NCBI GenBank assembly: GCA_964431735.1 | Contig: CAYSLJ010000208.1 | Span: forward strand, 1-10,418 | Direction of reading: 5' to 3' | Source: CALARM01 sp964431735 | GTDB taxonomy: Bacteria; Vulcanimicrobiota; SpSt-956; JAKJGF01 | DNA: 10,418 nucleotides | Shown here: piece by piece, positions 1 to 5,499 of the stretch | Layout of the letters: each line of letters begins with the position of its first letter | Numbering within the stretch: the stretch's first letter is position 1 | Program-made: the position numbers and the translations under genes | Notes under the pieces: model-generated | Told to the model about the DNA's origin: nothing | The model's database searches: none | Seen by the model: only the letters and a program-made list of their open reading frames with translations

Positions 1-29
1 ATTGACTAGACCAGAAGTCGAGTGACTAA

Positions 30-437
30 GTTATACCGGATGGAGACACCATAGGCTCTACCAGCATCTATCACATAAAACAGGTGAGAAAGAAAAAAAG
101 AAGTTTACATGAAGAGATTGCAAGAAAAGGACGGACTAAACCAAATAGAACTTCCAGGAGAAATAGAAAAAATATCAAATCTGTAGAACAAAAAGGATTG
201 AAATGGTCCTTATGGGATAAGGTTTATATACCACAACTGCAGAAAACAGGTTTTATTTCAGGATTTACTGACAGATGGGTTTATATTCAGAGATTAGATG
301 GTTCTTATTTACAGTTGAGTCCAAAATATAGGCAGAATAATACAAAAAGGCTAAAACTTATCTATAGGAATAATAATTATATTTGCATGGAGGAGAAATC
401 TAATAATAGAAAGGACTCCTCATTCATCTCCCACTAA
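30..437 (+). pseudogene. C-terminal part of an IscB-like (RRXRR/HNH family) endonuclease, probably a remnant
   Basis: The reading frame is open from just after a TAA at 27-29 to a TAG-type end at 435-437. The only start-like codon is a GTG at 84 with no ribosome site, so this looks like the tail of a longer gene whose upstream part is frameshifted or outside the window. The protein is very basic. It has an RKGRTKPNRTSRRNRKN stretch, then a small beta-rich domain with KTGFISGFTDRWVYIQ and LDGSYLQLSPKYRQ, ending in LIYRNNNYI. From memory of the family, this basic linker plus C-terminal beta domain ending in an 'HNNNW'-like motif is found in IscB-type RNA-guided HNH proteins carried by IS200/IS605-like elements. 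The RuvC and HNH catalytic parts are not visible here, so it should be inactive unless the gene continues intact to the left. The stop codon lies inside the hairpin at 414-481. Alternative: a stand-alone small basic protein. Confidence 0.5.
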
Positions 438-481
438 TCGCTACGTTCTACTTCGCGATATAGAGGGAGAATTCTGAGGTC
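414..481. repeat. Imperfect hairpin, candidate right end of an IS200/IS605-type element or a terminator
   Basis: The arms pair as GACTCCTCA (414-422) with TGAGGTC (475-481), CTCCC (428-432) with GGGAG (465-469), and inside these ATCGC with GCGAT around a loop of about 13 bases. It spans the stop codon of the IscB-like remnant. IS200/IS605 transposons end in subterminal hairpins just beyond the tnpB or iscB gene, which fits this position. It could equally be a transcription terminator or structured RNA. No long T-run follows, which argues against a classical intrinsic terminator. Confidence 0.5.
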
Positions 482-503
482 TTTTAGTTAAAGGTTGTGT
501 ATA

Positions 504-980
504 GTGAGAAAACTTATATTATATCTTGATACTTCTATATTAAATTTTCTTTTTGCCGATGATGCACCTGAAAAGCGTGATATAACAATAGATTTTTTTC
601 AGGAAGTATCAAGAAAGAAATATGATGTTTATATTTCTGATATAGTTGTTGATGAAATATCTAAAGCTTCTAAAGAAAAAAAAGAAAAACTCCTTAATGT
701 GATTGATGATTATGAATTAAACTTTTTTGAAATTACTGATGAAATTAAGCTTATAGCAAAGAAAATTTTAGAACAGAGAATTATTCCAGAACATAAAACT
801 GAAGATGCAATGCATATAGCTATTGCTGTGTGTAATGGAGCAGATATTTTATTGAGCTGGAATTTTAAGCATCTGGCAAATATTAACAAGGAAAGAAAAA
901 TACGTGCTTTATGTCTGCTGGAAGGCTATCATGACACATTGGAAATGAGGACTCCTATGGAGGTGATAGGTGATGAGTAA
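504..980 (+). CDS. PIN-domain ribonuclease, probable toxin of a type II TA-like pair
   Basis: The predicted product is 158 residues, a full-length PIN domain. PIN proteins are metal-dependent RNases, and in VapC-type modules they cleave tRNA or rRNA when not bound by the antitoxin. Visible acidic sites are D9 in YLDTSILNF, E51 in VVDEI, and D101 in TEDAMHIAIA. The fourth position falls in LLSWNFKHL (residues 116-124), where this PIN subgroup typically has Trp-Asn rather than Asp. I chose the GTG at 504 because AAAGG at 490-494 lies nine bases upstream. A TTG at 495 would sit directly against that site. The next gene overlaps its last codons, so the two are translationally coupled. The toxin-first order is the reverse of most vapBC operons. 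Function is inferred from the fold; the RNA target is unknown. Confidence 0.8.
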   Translation: MRKLILYLDTSILNFLFADDAPEKRDITIDFFQEVSRKKYDVYISDIVVDEISKASKEKKEKLLNVIDDYELNFFEITDEIKLIAKKILEQRIIPEHKTEDAMHIAIAVCNGADILLSWNFKHLANINKERKIRALCLLEGYHDTLEMRTPMEVIGDE

Positions 981-1173
981 AATTTCTGATGCATTAAAAG
1001 AAGTATGGGACTGGAAAGAAGAAATTTATAAGGAAAGAAAAGATAAATCCATTGATGAATGGTGTGAAATTGCAAAAGCTAATAGTAAAAAGTTGCTGAA
1101 AGATTATAATATCAGGAGAAAAACCTCAGAAGAAAAAAAACATGAAAAACAAATTTCTACAGCGGTTATATAA
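973..1173 (+). CDS. Small partner protein of the PIN protein, candidate antitoxin
   Basis: The predicted protein is 66 residues, strongly charged and helical (SDALKEVWDWKEEIYKERKD, then DEWCEIAKANSKKLL). The ATG at 973 is preceded by GGAGG at 959-963 with nine bases between, better than the GTG at 970. It overlaps the PIN gene stop by eight bases, a classic coupled arrangement. Small proteins with this 'LKEVWxWKE' start often follow PIN genes, from memory, and are presumed antitoxins, but no DNA-binding domain is obvious. The last residues (after about residue 64) and the stop are contributed by the boundary of the 68-bp repeat starting at 1169, so the natural C-terminus may have been altered. 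Confidence 0.65.
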   Translation: MSKISDALKEVWDWKEEIYKERKDKSIDEWCEIAKANSKKLLKDYNIRRKTSEEKKHEKQISTAVI

Positions 1174-1236
1174 AACTGGCAGAACAAAATCCTGATGCCC
1201 TTTCAGAAGAAAAATATAATAAACTTATACGTTATA
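1169..1236 (+). repeat. 68-bp direct repeat, copy 1
   Basis: This segment matches 3166-3233 at 67 of 68 bases; the only difference is C versus T in GATG[C/T]CC. In copy 2 it sits inside an open frame reading IKLAEQNPDVLSEEKYNKLI. Here the same frame is cut from its upstream part and runs on into antisense transposase sequence. Copy 1 therefore looks like a transposed or recombined fragment of the copy-2 gene or of a lost paralogue. Confidence 0.9.
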
Positions 1237-1820
1237 TTCAGATTTTCATGAATTATTACATCAAAATCATTGAGTAATCTATTTGCCTGTTTATGAAGAA
1301 AATCTTCTCTCTGGCATTTTACTTTGAAGTGGGATTTTTGTAAGGCTTTCAATATCTTATACCACTTCTTTGTCCTTTTCTGTGCAGCTGAAATTTTTCT
1401 CTGAAGTTTCTTTAATTTTTTTTCACTCTTACGGAGATAATGAGGCACTTTTATATAAGAGCCATCAGAGCCATAATAGAAGTCTATAAGCCCTGCGTCA
1501 ATTCCGATAGATTTAGATAAGTCCTGCTTATGCTCTATATGAGTATGTGTTATCTCAAAAGAGAAACAGGCAAACCACTTACCGCCATCTTTTTCTATTG
1601 TAAGGGTTTTTATTGTTGCTTCCTTCGGTATCTCTCTATGATAGACTATTTTTATTTCTCCTATTTTGGATACAGTTATCTGATTTCCATCAGGATGAAC
1701 TTTATACTGAGGATATGTTATAGATTTCCATTCTCCACGTTTTTTATATTTTGGATATCCTTTACCTTCATTGAAAAATCCTTCATAAGCGGTATCCAAT
1801 CTCTTTAAGGTATTCTGTAA
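1234..1820 (-). pseudogene. tnpB: TnpB (IS200/IS605 OrfB) transposase-associated nuclease fragment, truncated at both ends
   Basis: On the minus strand the frame reads LQNTLKRLDTAYEGFF, then a basic region (YPKYKKRGEW), then the RuvC-I motif SIGIDAGLIDFYYGSDG with catalytic Asp, the typical PHYLRKSEKKLKKLQRKIS helix, and HENLNI, which carries the RuvC-II Glu. It then stops matching the family. TnpB proteins are usually about 370-420 residues. Here the N-terminal part before 'LQNTLK' and everything after 'HENLNI', including the zinc-ribbon cysteines and the last catalytic Asp, are missing. About 195 codons remain. The frame carries on to a stop at 1203-1205, but the last residues (after 1234) come from the 68-bp repeat. 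TnpB is an RNA-guided DNA nuclease helping IS605 elements persist; this piece cannot be active. No internal stop is seen, so truncation looks recent. Confidence 0.85.
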
Positions 1821-2005
1821 AGGTTGTAAACAGGGTACTCAAAGGGCTTGATAAGATTGAAATATCAATGGATGATTTTAAAAGTTCTCTCATTAAAGGG
1901 GCAGGGCCATGCACACTTCAGGAACTGGAAGAGTCTTTTAAGAATTTCATTCAGGAAAAGGTGAAGGGAAAGGAGAAAGAAAGGGTCAGGATTGTTATTT
2001 TTTAA
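1820..2005 (+). pseudogene. C-terminal remnant of a large protein, DUF6079-like (BREX/defence-associated ATPase) by recollection
   Basis: A 61-codon open frame with no start of its own runs KVVNRVLKGLDKIEISMDDF, continues to GPCTLQELEESFKNFI, and ends KERVRIVIF before TAA at 2003-2005. The pattern 'PCT-x-E-E/L-x-x-x-F ... K-V-R-I-V-I/L' followed by a stop is what I recall from the C-terminus of large phage-resistance ATPases of the DUF6079 group. The family name is therefore a memory-based inference, while the coding character is seen in the sequence. The TnpB fragment on the opposite strand begins exactly where this frame starts to look coding (about 1820), so the gene was cut at that point and the rest lost. 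Confidence 0.5.
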
Positions 2006-2020
2006 GGTAGCTGATATAAT
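1992..2020 (+). promoter_or_regulatory. Sigma70-type promoter for the second TA operon
   Basis: TTGTTA at 1992-1997 and a perfect TATAAT at 2015-2020 are separated by 17 bases. Transcription would start near 2027, giving a leader of about 58 bases before the antitoxin ATG at 2085. The -35 box overlaps the last codons of the upstream remnant, so the promoter arose in, or was retained against, a dead gene end. Confidence 0.65.
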
Positions 2021-2071
2021 AAATCCGGTGGTATAAAATTTTCAAGAGATGAACTTGAAAGCTCCGGCATC

Positions 2072-2077
2072 AGGAGG
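2072..2077 (+). promoter_or_regulatory. Ribosome binding site AGGAGG fixing the antitoxin start
   Basis: AGGAGG lies seven bases before the ATG at 2085. An upstream in-frame ATG at 2049 would place this site inside the coding sequence and has no comparable site itself, so 2085 is the likely start. Confidence 0.75.
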
Positions 2078-2084
2078 CGATTTT

Positions 2085-2363
2085 ATGAAAGAACAGGAAG
2101 ATAGTGTAATTTACACAAGGGAACAGTTTGTTAATATCCTTGAATTACTTATAAATGCAAATAAAGTAATGGCTACAAAATTTATGATTGATAAACTTCA
2201 GGAAATGGGGTTTTATGTGCTGGAAAAAGATAAAATATCATCTCGCATAGAACTTTTAAAGGTTATGGAAGAGGTTCACTCTAAAAATCCGGATCTTGAT
2301 GAAGAAGAAGTTATGAGTGACATACTGAATGTCCAGAGAGAATTGAGGATTTCCAGGAAATGA
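2085..2363 (+). CDS. Probable antitoxin paired with the PIN toxin
   Basis: The predicted protein is 92 residues, acidic and predicted mostly helical (REQFVNILELLINANKVM, then SSRIELLKVMEEVHSKN and DEEEVMSDILNVQRELR). It overlaps the PIN gene by ATGA (2360-2363), the usual coupling of antitoxin to toxin, and has its own promoter and strong ribosome site. No textbook AbrB, RHH or Phd signature is evident to me. Its role is inferred from gene order, size and partner. Many such antitoxins bind both toxin and their own promoter, so autoregulation at 1992-2020 is plausible but unproven. Confidence 0.7.
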   Translation: MKEQEDSVIYTREQFVNILELLINANKVMATKFMIDKLQEMGFYVLEKDKISSRIELLKVMEEVHSKNPDLDEEEVMSDILNVQRELRISRK

Positions 2364-2785
2364 TAAAAGCCGTGCTGGATACAAATATATTTGTCGGTGC
2401 CTTTCTTGTTAAGAATGGTTTTGCTTCAAGGATTATTAAGAATAGTAATTTTCAAATCATAATTTCGGAGTATATTCTTGAAGAATTAAGAGATGTTCTG
2501 GTCAGGCTTAAAGGAAAGAAGAAATATAATTATAATAATGATGATATTGAGAGATATATAAGAAATATAAGAAATATATCTTACATAGTTTCAGATGAGA
2601 TAGAAATAAGTGCATTAAATCACAGGGATCCTGATGATAATATGATTCTTGCATGTGCTCTGGAAGGGAACGTTGATTATATAGTATCCAGAGATAAGGA
2701 TCTTTTAAGTGTTCATCCATTTCGAGGTATTGATATAATAATACCTGAAGATTTTTATAATATTCTGATAAAGAGCCTCTCGTAA
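2360..2785 (+). CDS. PIN-domain toxin of the COG1569 type (putative RNase)
   Basis: The predicted product is 141 residues, a complete PIN domain. The four acidic clusters are visible: D7 in VLDTNIFVGA, E41/E42 in YILEELRD, D92/D93 in RDPDDNMILACAL, and D112/D114 in SRDKDLL. This DPDDN-plus-SRDKDLL pattern is that of the 'putative toxin-antitoxin system toxin component, PIN family'. The expected activity is Mg-dependent RNA cleavage, restrained by the 92-residue upstream partner. All catalytic positions are intact, so the toxin should be functional. Within the gene an AT-rich inverted repeat near 2551-2580 encodes the repeated residues IRNIRN and may form a weak mRNA hairpin. An inverted-repeat element starts 12 bases after its stop. 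Confidence 0.88.
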   Translation: MIKAVLDTNIFVGAFLVKNGFASRIIKNSNFQIIISEYILEELRDVLVRLKGKKKYNYNNDDIERYIRNIRNISYIVSDEIEISALNHRDPDDNMILACALEGNVDYIVSRDKDLLSVHPFRGIDIIIPEDFYNILIKSLS

Positions 2786-2796
2786 ATTTTTAACAA

Positions 2797-2937
2797 TGTC
2801 CGAACCAGGATTTATGGGATTAAGAGATTTACAGGATTTTTTTAAATGTTCTTTTACTTTTATAACCGGTTTTCTCTGGATAACCGGTTATAATAATCCA
2901 ATTAATCCTTAAATCCTGCAAATCCCCGGTTCAGACA
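2797..2937. repeat. Inverted-repeat element of about 140 bp (MITE-like or dispersed intergenic repeat)
   Basis: The left end reads TGTCCGAACC then GGATTT/GGGATT units. The right end, read in reverse complement, reads TGTCTGAACC followed by similar GGATT units. The centre is a perfect 10-bp palindrome pair, TATAACCGGT (2861-2870) and ACCGGTTATA (2883-2892), around a 12-base loop. It lies between two gene pairs and carries no ORF. Repeats with TGTCTGAACC ends and GGATTT arrays are, from memory, dispersed in several low-GC bacterial genomes. Whether it moves is not known. It could also act as a bidirectional transcription barrier behind the PIN toxin gene. Confidence 0.75.
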
Positions 2938-2951
2938 ACAGGAGATGAACT

Positions 2952-3065
2952 ATGGAACAGTTAATGATGATGAATGAGAGCAGTAAAAATAAGAAAGATA
3001 TGCCGGAAGAAGAAAAAGAAAAATACAGACAGATACTGAAGGAAAAACTTCCTGAACTAAATTGA
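2952..3065 (+). CDS. Small ORF of unknown function, first of a coupled pair
   Basis: A 37-codon frame starts at ATG 2952, six bases after GGAGA (2941-2945), and ends in TGA at 3063-3065. The product is highly charged (SKNKKDMPEEEKEKYRQILK) and probably helical. The next frame begins on the overlapping ATG (TGATG at 3063-3067), suggesting either coupling or one older gene split by a frameshift. I recognise no family. The good ribosome site directly after the inverted-repeat element is its best support. Confidence 0.4.
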   Translation: MEQLMMMNESSKNKKDMPEEEKEKYRQILKEKLPELN

Positions 3066-3280
3066 TGGGGTGCGGACTGGTAACTCTTACAAGGTATGAA
3101 AAGGGAGCCCTCCAGGATGCAGTTCATGATAATCTCTTAAAACTCCTTGATGAACCCGGAAATCTTATAAAACTGGCAGAACAAAATCCTGATGTCCTTT
3201 CAGAAGAAAAATATAATAAACTTATACGTTATAGTAATAACCGGTGTCTTCACAGGGAAGAAATAGAAGCCTATGGATAA
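3065..3280 (+). CDS. Small ORF of unknown function carrying repeat copy 2, possible gene remnant
   Basis: 71 codons from ATG 3065 to TAA at 3278-3280. The protein has a helical core reading TRYEKGALQDAVHDNLLKLL, then EPGNLIKLAEQNPDVLSEE. It lacks a ribosome site of its own and would depend on coupling to the preceding ORF. The last 15 or so codons after the 68-bp repeat (SNNRCLHREEIEAYG) look less protein-like and may be read into unrelated DNA. The duplicated segment at 1169-1236 preserves the same peptide (one change, V to A), so this was probably once coding. I do not recognise the family. Confidence 0.4.
   Translation: MGCGLVTLTRYEKGALQDAVHDNLLKLLDEPGNLIKLAEQNPDVLSEEKYNKLIRYSNNRCLHREEIEAYG
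3166..3233 (+). repeat. 68-bp direct repeat, copy 2
   Basis: 67 of 68 bases match copy 1 at 1169-1236, about 2 kb away in the same orientation. Here the segment is embedded in a continuous frame on its left side, so this is likely closer to the original context. Confidence 0.9.
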
Positions 3281-3283
3281 GAT

Positions 3284-3475
3284 TTACCATCTGTAAACTG
3301 TCAGGGTTACACCCTCATCCATATTAAACTCCTGGCCTTCACCTTCGGAAGCGAACCTTTCAAGACCTGTCATATAGGAAATCCCGGCTGCCGCCTCAGA
3401 ATCTTCCATTATCTGAAGGTCAGGAGTGAGAAGGTTTCTTGAAAGAAATACTATAACTTTAGCTTTTCCTCCCTG
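3284..3475 (-). pseudogene. C-terminal fragment of an unidentified protein
   Basis: On the minus strand 63 codons are open between a TGA at 3476-3478 and a TAA at 3284-3286. The peptide looks like genuine protein: GGKAKVIVFLSRNLLTPDLQ, later AAAGISYMTGLERF, and a clean end GVTLTVYRW. No ATG precedes the first recognisable residues. An internal Met (codon 23) has no ribosome site. It follows, in another reading frame, the nuclease-like remnant at 3459-3692, so the two may be the ends of one gene joined by an internal deletion or of two neighbouring genes. I cannot assign a family. Confidence 0.5.
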
Positions 3476-3692
3476 TCATATGAATTTTGGTGCCTATCTT
3501 CTCTTTTACTACTCTCTCTTCCCATTCTTAGCCTCCATCGAGTATGGCTTTTGTAACAGAGCTGTGTTCATATGACCTTTTGGGGATTTTTTTGGAACTT
3601 CTTTCATCTTTTGGTGTGCCGTGATAGTAAAGGTGCCTTTCGCAATTATGAAAGAAATATCGTGCCACTCTTGAAGGTGAAATGTATAGAAT
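3459..3692 (-). pseudogene. N-terminal remnant of a RecB/Cas4-like nuclease-helicase type gene
   Basis: The minus-strand frame reads LYISPSRVARYFFHNCERHL, then YYHGTPKDERSSKKIPK and SSVTKAILDGG. A TAA at 3528-3530 follows, and then the same frame resumes as EWEERVVKEKIG and ends at 3459-3461. The motif ISPSRxARYFFHxCERxLxY followed by VTxAILxGGxxWEExVV is what I recall from the N-termini of large helicases carrying a RecB-like PD-(D/E)XK nuclease domain. Where an ATG is expected there is ATT (3690-3692), seven bases after AAGGA, so the start codon appears mutated. Together with the in-frame stop, this marks a dead gene that ran away from the BREX operon. The family assignment is an inference; the coding character and lesions are seen directly. 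Confidence 0.6.
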
Positions 3693-3719
3693 AATCTGTT
3701 CCTTTTTTCTGTTAAGGTT

Positions 3720-4152
3720 TTAAAATAACTAGATTTTTATACACTGTTTCGATCAGTTTTAGTTATTATACCACTCCTTTTTGTATTCTCAAGAAGAATT
3801 TTACAAAATCAAATATTTCTTTAATGAAGGAAATCTATTTTTATTAATTGAATATATTAAAGAAATATATACTTGGAAACCATATTTCAATTACAAAATC
3901 CATATAACATTAAGGTTACTTTAGTAAAAGATACTTTCATATACGATACAGTTTAATTCTGAGAAAGAAGCTGAATTATGACAGCAATTTTAAAATCCGC
4001 AGAAATTTCTTTAACAGTTAAATATGTCAGATTTCCGGGAGACTTTTTTCCGGAAGAATGCTTCTTCTTTAAGTTATAAACCTGTATTGCAGGAATGGAC
4101 TCTTCTATAAAGAATTTTTGAAAATATTTTTATTTTATGGAGAATATTCAAA
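3720..4152. other. A/T-rich intergenic region upstream of the BREX operon
   Basis: No convincing gene was found. Visible elements are an inverted repeat AATAACTA (3724-3731) and TAGTTATT (3760-3767) enclosing ACTG/CAGT (3743-3746, 3754-3757), possibly an operator, and a small hairpin GAAGAA-TGC-TTCTTC near 4053-4067. There is also a 33-codon ATG frame at 3978-4079 with no good ribosome site. Possible -10 boxes occur (TATAAA at 4106-4111, TATACT at 3868-3873) but none has a well-spaced -35, so I do not call a promoter. The BREX promoter should lie in this stretch. Confidence 0.5.
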
Positions 4153-4947
4153 ATGACAGACTCTCAGGACAATAAATTACAAAAATTCGGATTTACTTTT
4201 CAATATAGCGGAGTTCACAGTTCTCGAACCATGATGTTTCAGGAACTAAAAACATTATTATCTTATATAACTGACAATAATGCCGATAAAGATATTTACC
4301 TGAAGGCTATAGAAGAAGAAAACTGTCTTGGTAAACGTTCTGTAAAAACCAGAACGCTCACTGGCCGTCATCTGTCGGAACTCTATTCATTAGATCCTTC
4401 TGTCACGCTCTTTCGTTCCTTACTCTTTTTCTGGAGAAGAGATGAAGCAGGTCAGCCTCTTTTATCTTTACTCTGCGCATTTACCAGGGATCCTCTTCTT
4501 CGTATGAGCTTACCTTATATAATTTCGGTAAAAGAGGGAGAGCAGGTATCAAGAGAAGCTATGGAAAAAGTAATAGAAAAAGACAACCCGGACAGGTTCA
4601 GCAGAGCGACTCTTATGTCTACGGCACAGAATATTAATTCTACATGGACTCAATCAGGACATCTAACAGGCAAAACCAGGAAATTACGAACCAGGGCAAA
4701 GGCAACTCCCGGATCTGCGGCTTACGCTCTTTTTCTTGGATATCTCAGAGGGATCAGAGGCGAAGCCCTTTTTGATACAGAATATGTAAAAATACTGGAC
4801 TGTGAAAAATATAAGGCTATAGAACTGGCAGAAGAAGCGTCCATGAAAGGATGGATTGTATTTAAACATATTGGAAATATTATTGAAGTATTATTCCCGA
4901 AATTGTTAACAGAAGAGGAAGTGAAGCTCCTTTATGAGCAGGATTAA
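4153..4947 (+). CDS. brxA: BrxA-like protein (DUF1819 position), first gene of the BREX operon
   Basis: The predicted product is 264 residues. GGAGA at 4139-4143 sits nine bases before the ATG. BrxA proteins are small, mostly helical BREX partners, reported to bind DNA, with a NusB-like description in early papers. The assignment rests mainly on position: it heads a brxB-brxC-pglX operon and has the right size class. Visible features are SSRTMMFQEL near residue 23-32, a hydrophobic helical middle (VTLFRSLLFFW, RDPLLRMSLPYI), and a C-terminal half with AQNINSTWTQSGHLTGK (158-174). That half continues as AYALFLGYLRGIRGEALFDT (190-209) and looks like a winged-helix region. It is longer than the roughly 200-residue E. 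coli type. No transmembrane segment is convincing. The stop overlaps brxB by 14 bases. Confidence 0.75.
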   Translation: MTDSQDNKLQKFGFTFQYSGVHSSRTMMFQELKTLLSYITDNNADKDIYLKAIEEENCLGKRSVKTRTLTGRHLSELYSLDPSVTLFRSLLFFWRRDEAGQPLLSLLCAFTRDPLLRMSLPYIISVKEGEQVSREAMEKVIEKDNPDRFSRATLMSTAQNINSTWTQSGHLTGKTRKLRTRAKATPGSAAYALFLGYLRGIRGEALFDTEYVKILDCEKYKAIELAEEASMKGWIVFKHIGNIIEVLFPKLLTEEEVKLLYEQD

Positions 4948-5485
4948 GCAATTATTGAATTCATACGGCAAATTCATTTCCATACCATGGCAGAATGACA
5001 TTGCTCCGGCTCAAAGGGTTATTTTCTGTATCTATAATGAACAGGATGAACTTCGTTTAAGAGCAAAAATCGACGAATTTGAGATTACCACAAAGAACTC
5101 CGGCCATGACTGGCTTTTATTTGACCTTACAGATACCTTCCCATCATGGCTCAGTTCTCAAAAATATGCAGGAAAGTATTTTGAAAAACCGGATTTATTA
5201 CCTGTTATTTTACATAAATATCTGAATTATATTACAGAAGAATTTAAAAAATTTATTGAAAGAGAAAATCCCGGAGAGAATACCGTAGTGGCATTGAAAG
5301 GTACGGGAACGGTTTATGGATTTCTCAGGGTAAAAGACCTGGTTGAACATCTGGCACCATATGTAAAAGGCCGTTTCCTTGTCTTTTTTCCCGGAACTTA
5401 TGATAATAATAATTACAGGTTACTGAACGGTTATGACGGATGGAATTACCTTGCTATTCCGATAACGGCAGATAAAGATTTTTAA
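4934..5485 (+). CDS. brxB: BrxB (DUF1788) BREX protein
   Basis: The predicted protein is 183 residues, close to the usual length of about 200. BrxB is essential for BREX defence and host methylation in studied systems, but its biochemical role is unclear. The family pattern is visible: a central segment VVALKGTGTVYGFLRVKDLV (118-137) and then FLVFFPGTYDNNNYRLL (148-164) followed by WNYLAIPI. This matches the DUF1788 signature of a 'GxGxxyxflRvxxLle' strand-helix unit and 'FfPGtYd'. The ATG at 4934 lies inside the end of brxA (ATGAGCAGGATTAA), implying translational coupling; only a distant GAGGAA (4915-4920) precedes it. The gap to brxC is 14 bases. Confidence 0.85.
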   Translation: MSRIKQLLNSYGKFISIPWQNDIAPAQRVIFCIYNEQDELRLRAKIDEFEITTKNSGHDWLLFDLTDTFPSWLSSQKYAGKYFEKPDLLPVILHKYLNYITEEFKKFIERENPGENTVVALKGTGTVYGFLRVKDLVEHLAPYVKGRFLVFFPGTYDNNNYRLLNGYDGWNYLAIPITADKDF

Positions 5486-5489
5486 TTTT

Positions 5490-5494
5490 GGAGG
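5490..5494 (+). promoter_or_regulatory. Ribosome binding site GGAGG deciding the BrxC start
   Basis: GGAGG ends five bases before the ATG at 5500. A TTG start at 5488 would overlap this site and is unlikely, so the protein should begin MYNREVYLKDP. Confidence 0.8.
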
Positions 5495-5499
5495 TTGTT

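Noticed and set aside
1530..1808. Plus-strand 92-codon ORF
   Set aside because: It is antisense to the clear TnpB fragment and has the Phe/Tyr/Ile-rich composition of a shadow frame.
2049..2084. Upstream ATG start for the 92-residue antitoxin
   Set aside because: The AGGAGG site at 2072-2077 clearly serves the ATG at 2085.
2797..2937. CRISPR array
   Set aside because: The repeated GGATT units are short and inverted, not regularly spaced direct repeats with unique spacers, and no cas gene is present.
3848..3873. TTGAAT...TATACT as a BREX promoter
   Set aside because: The spacing is only 14 bases in very A/T-rich DNA, where such boxes are expected by chance.
3978..4079. 33-codon ORF before brxA
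   Set aside because: No adequate ribosome site, low-complexity Phe-rich end and no recognisable family, so not called as a gene.
5488..5499. TTG start adding four residues to BrxC
   Set aside because: It would overlap the GGAGG ribosome site; the ATG at 5500 is correctly spaced.
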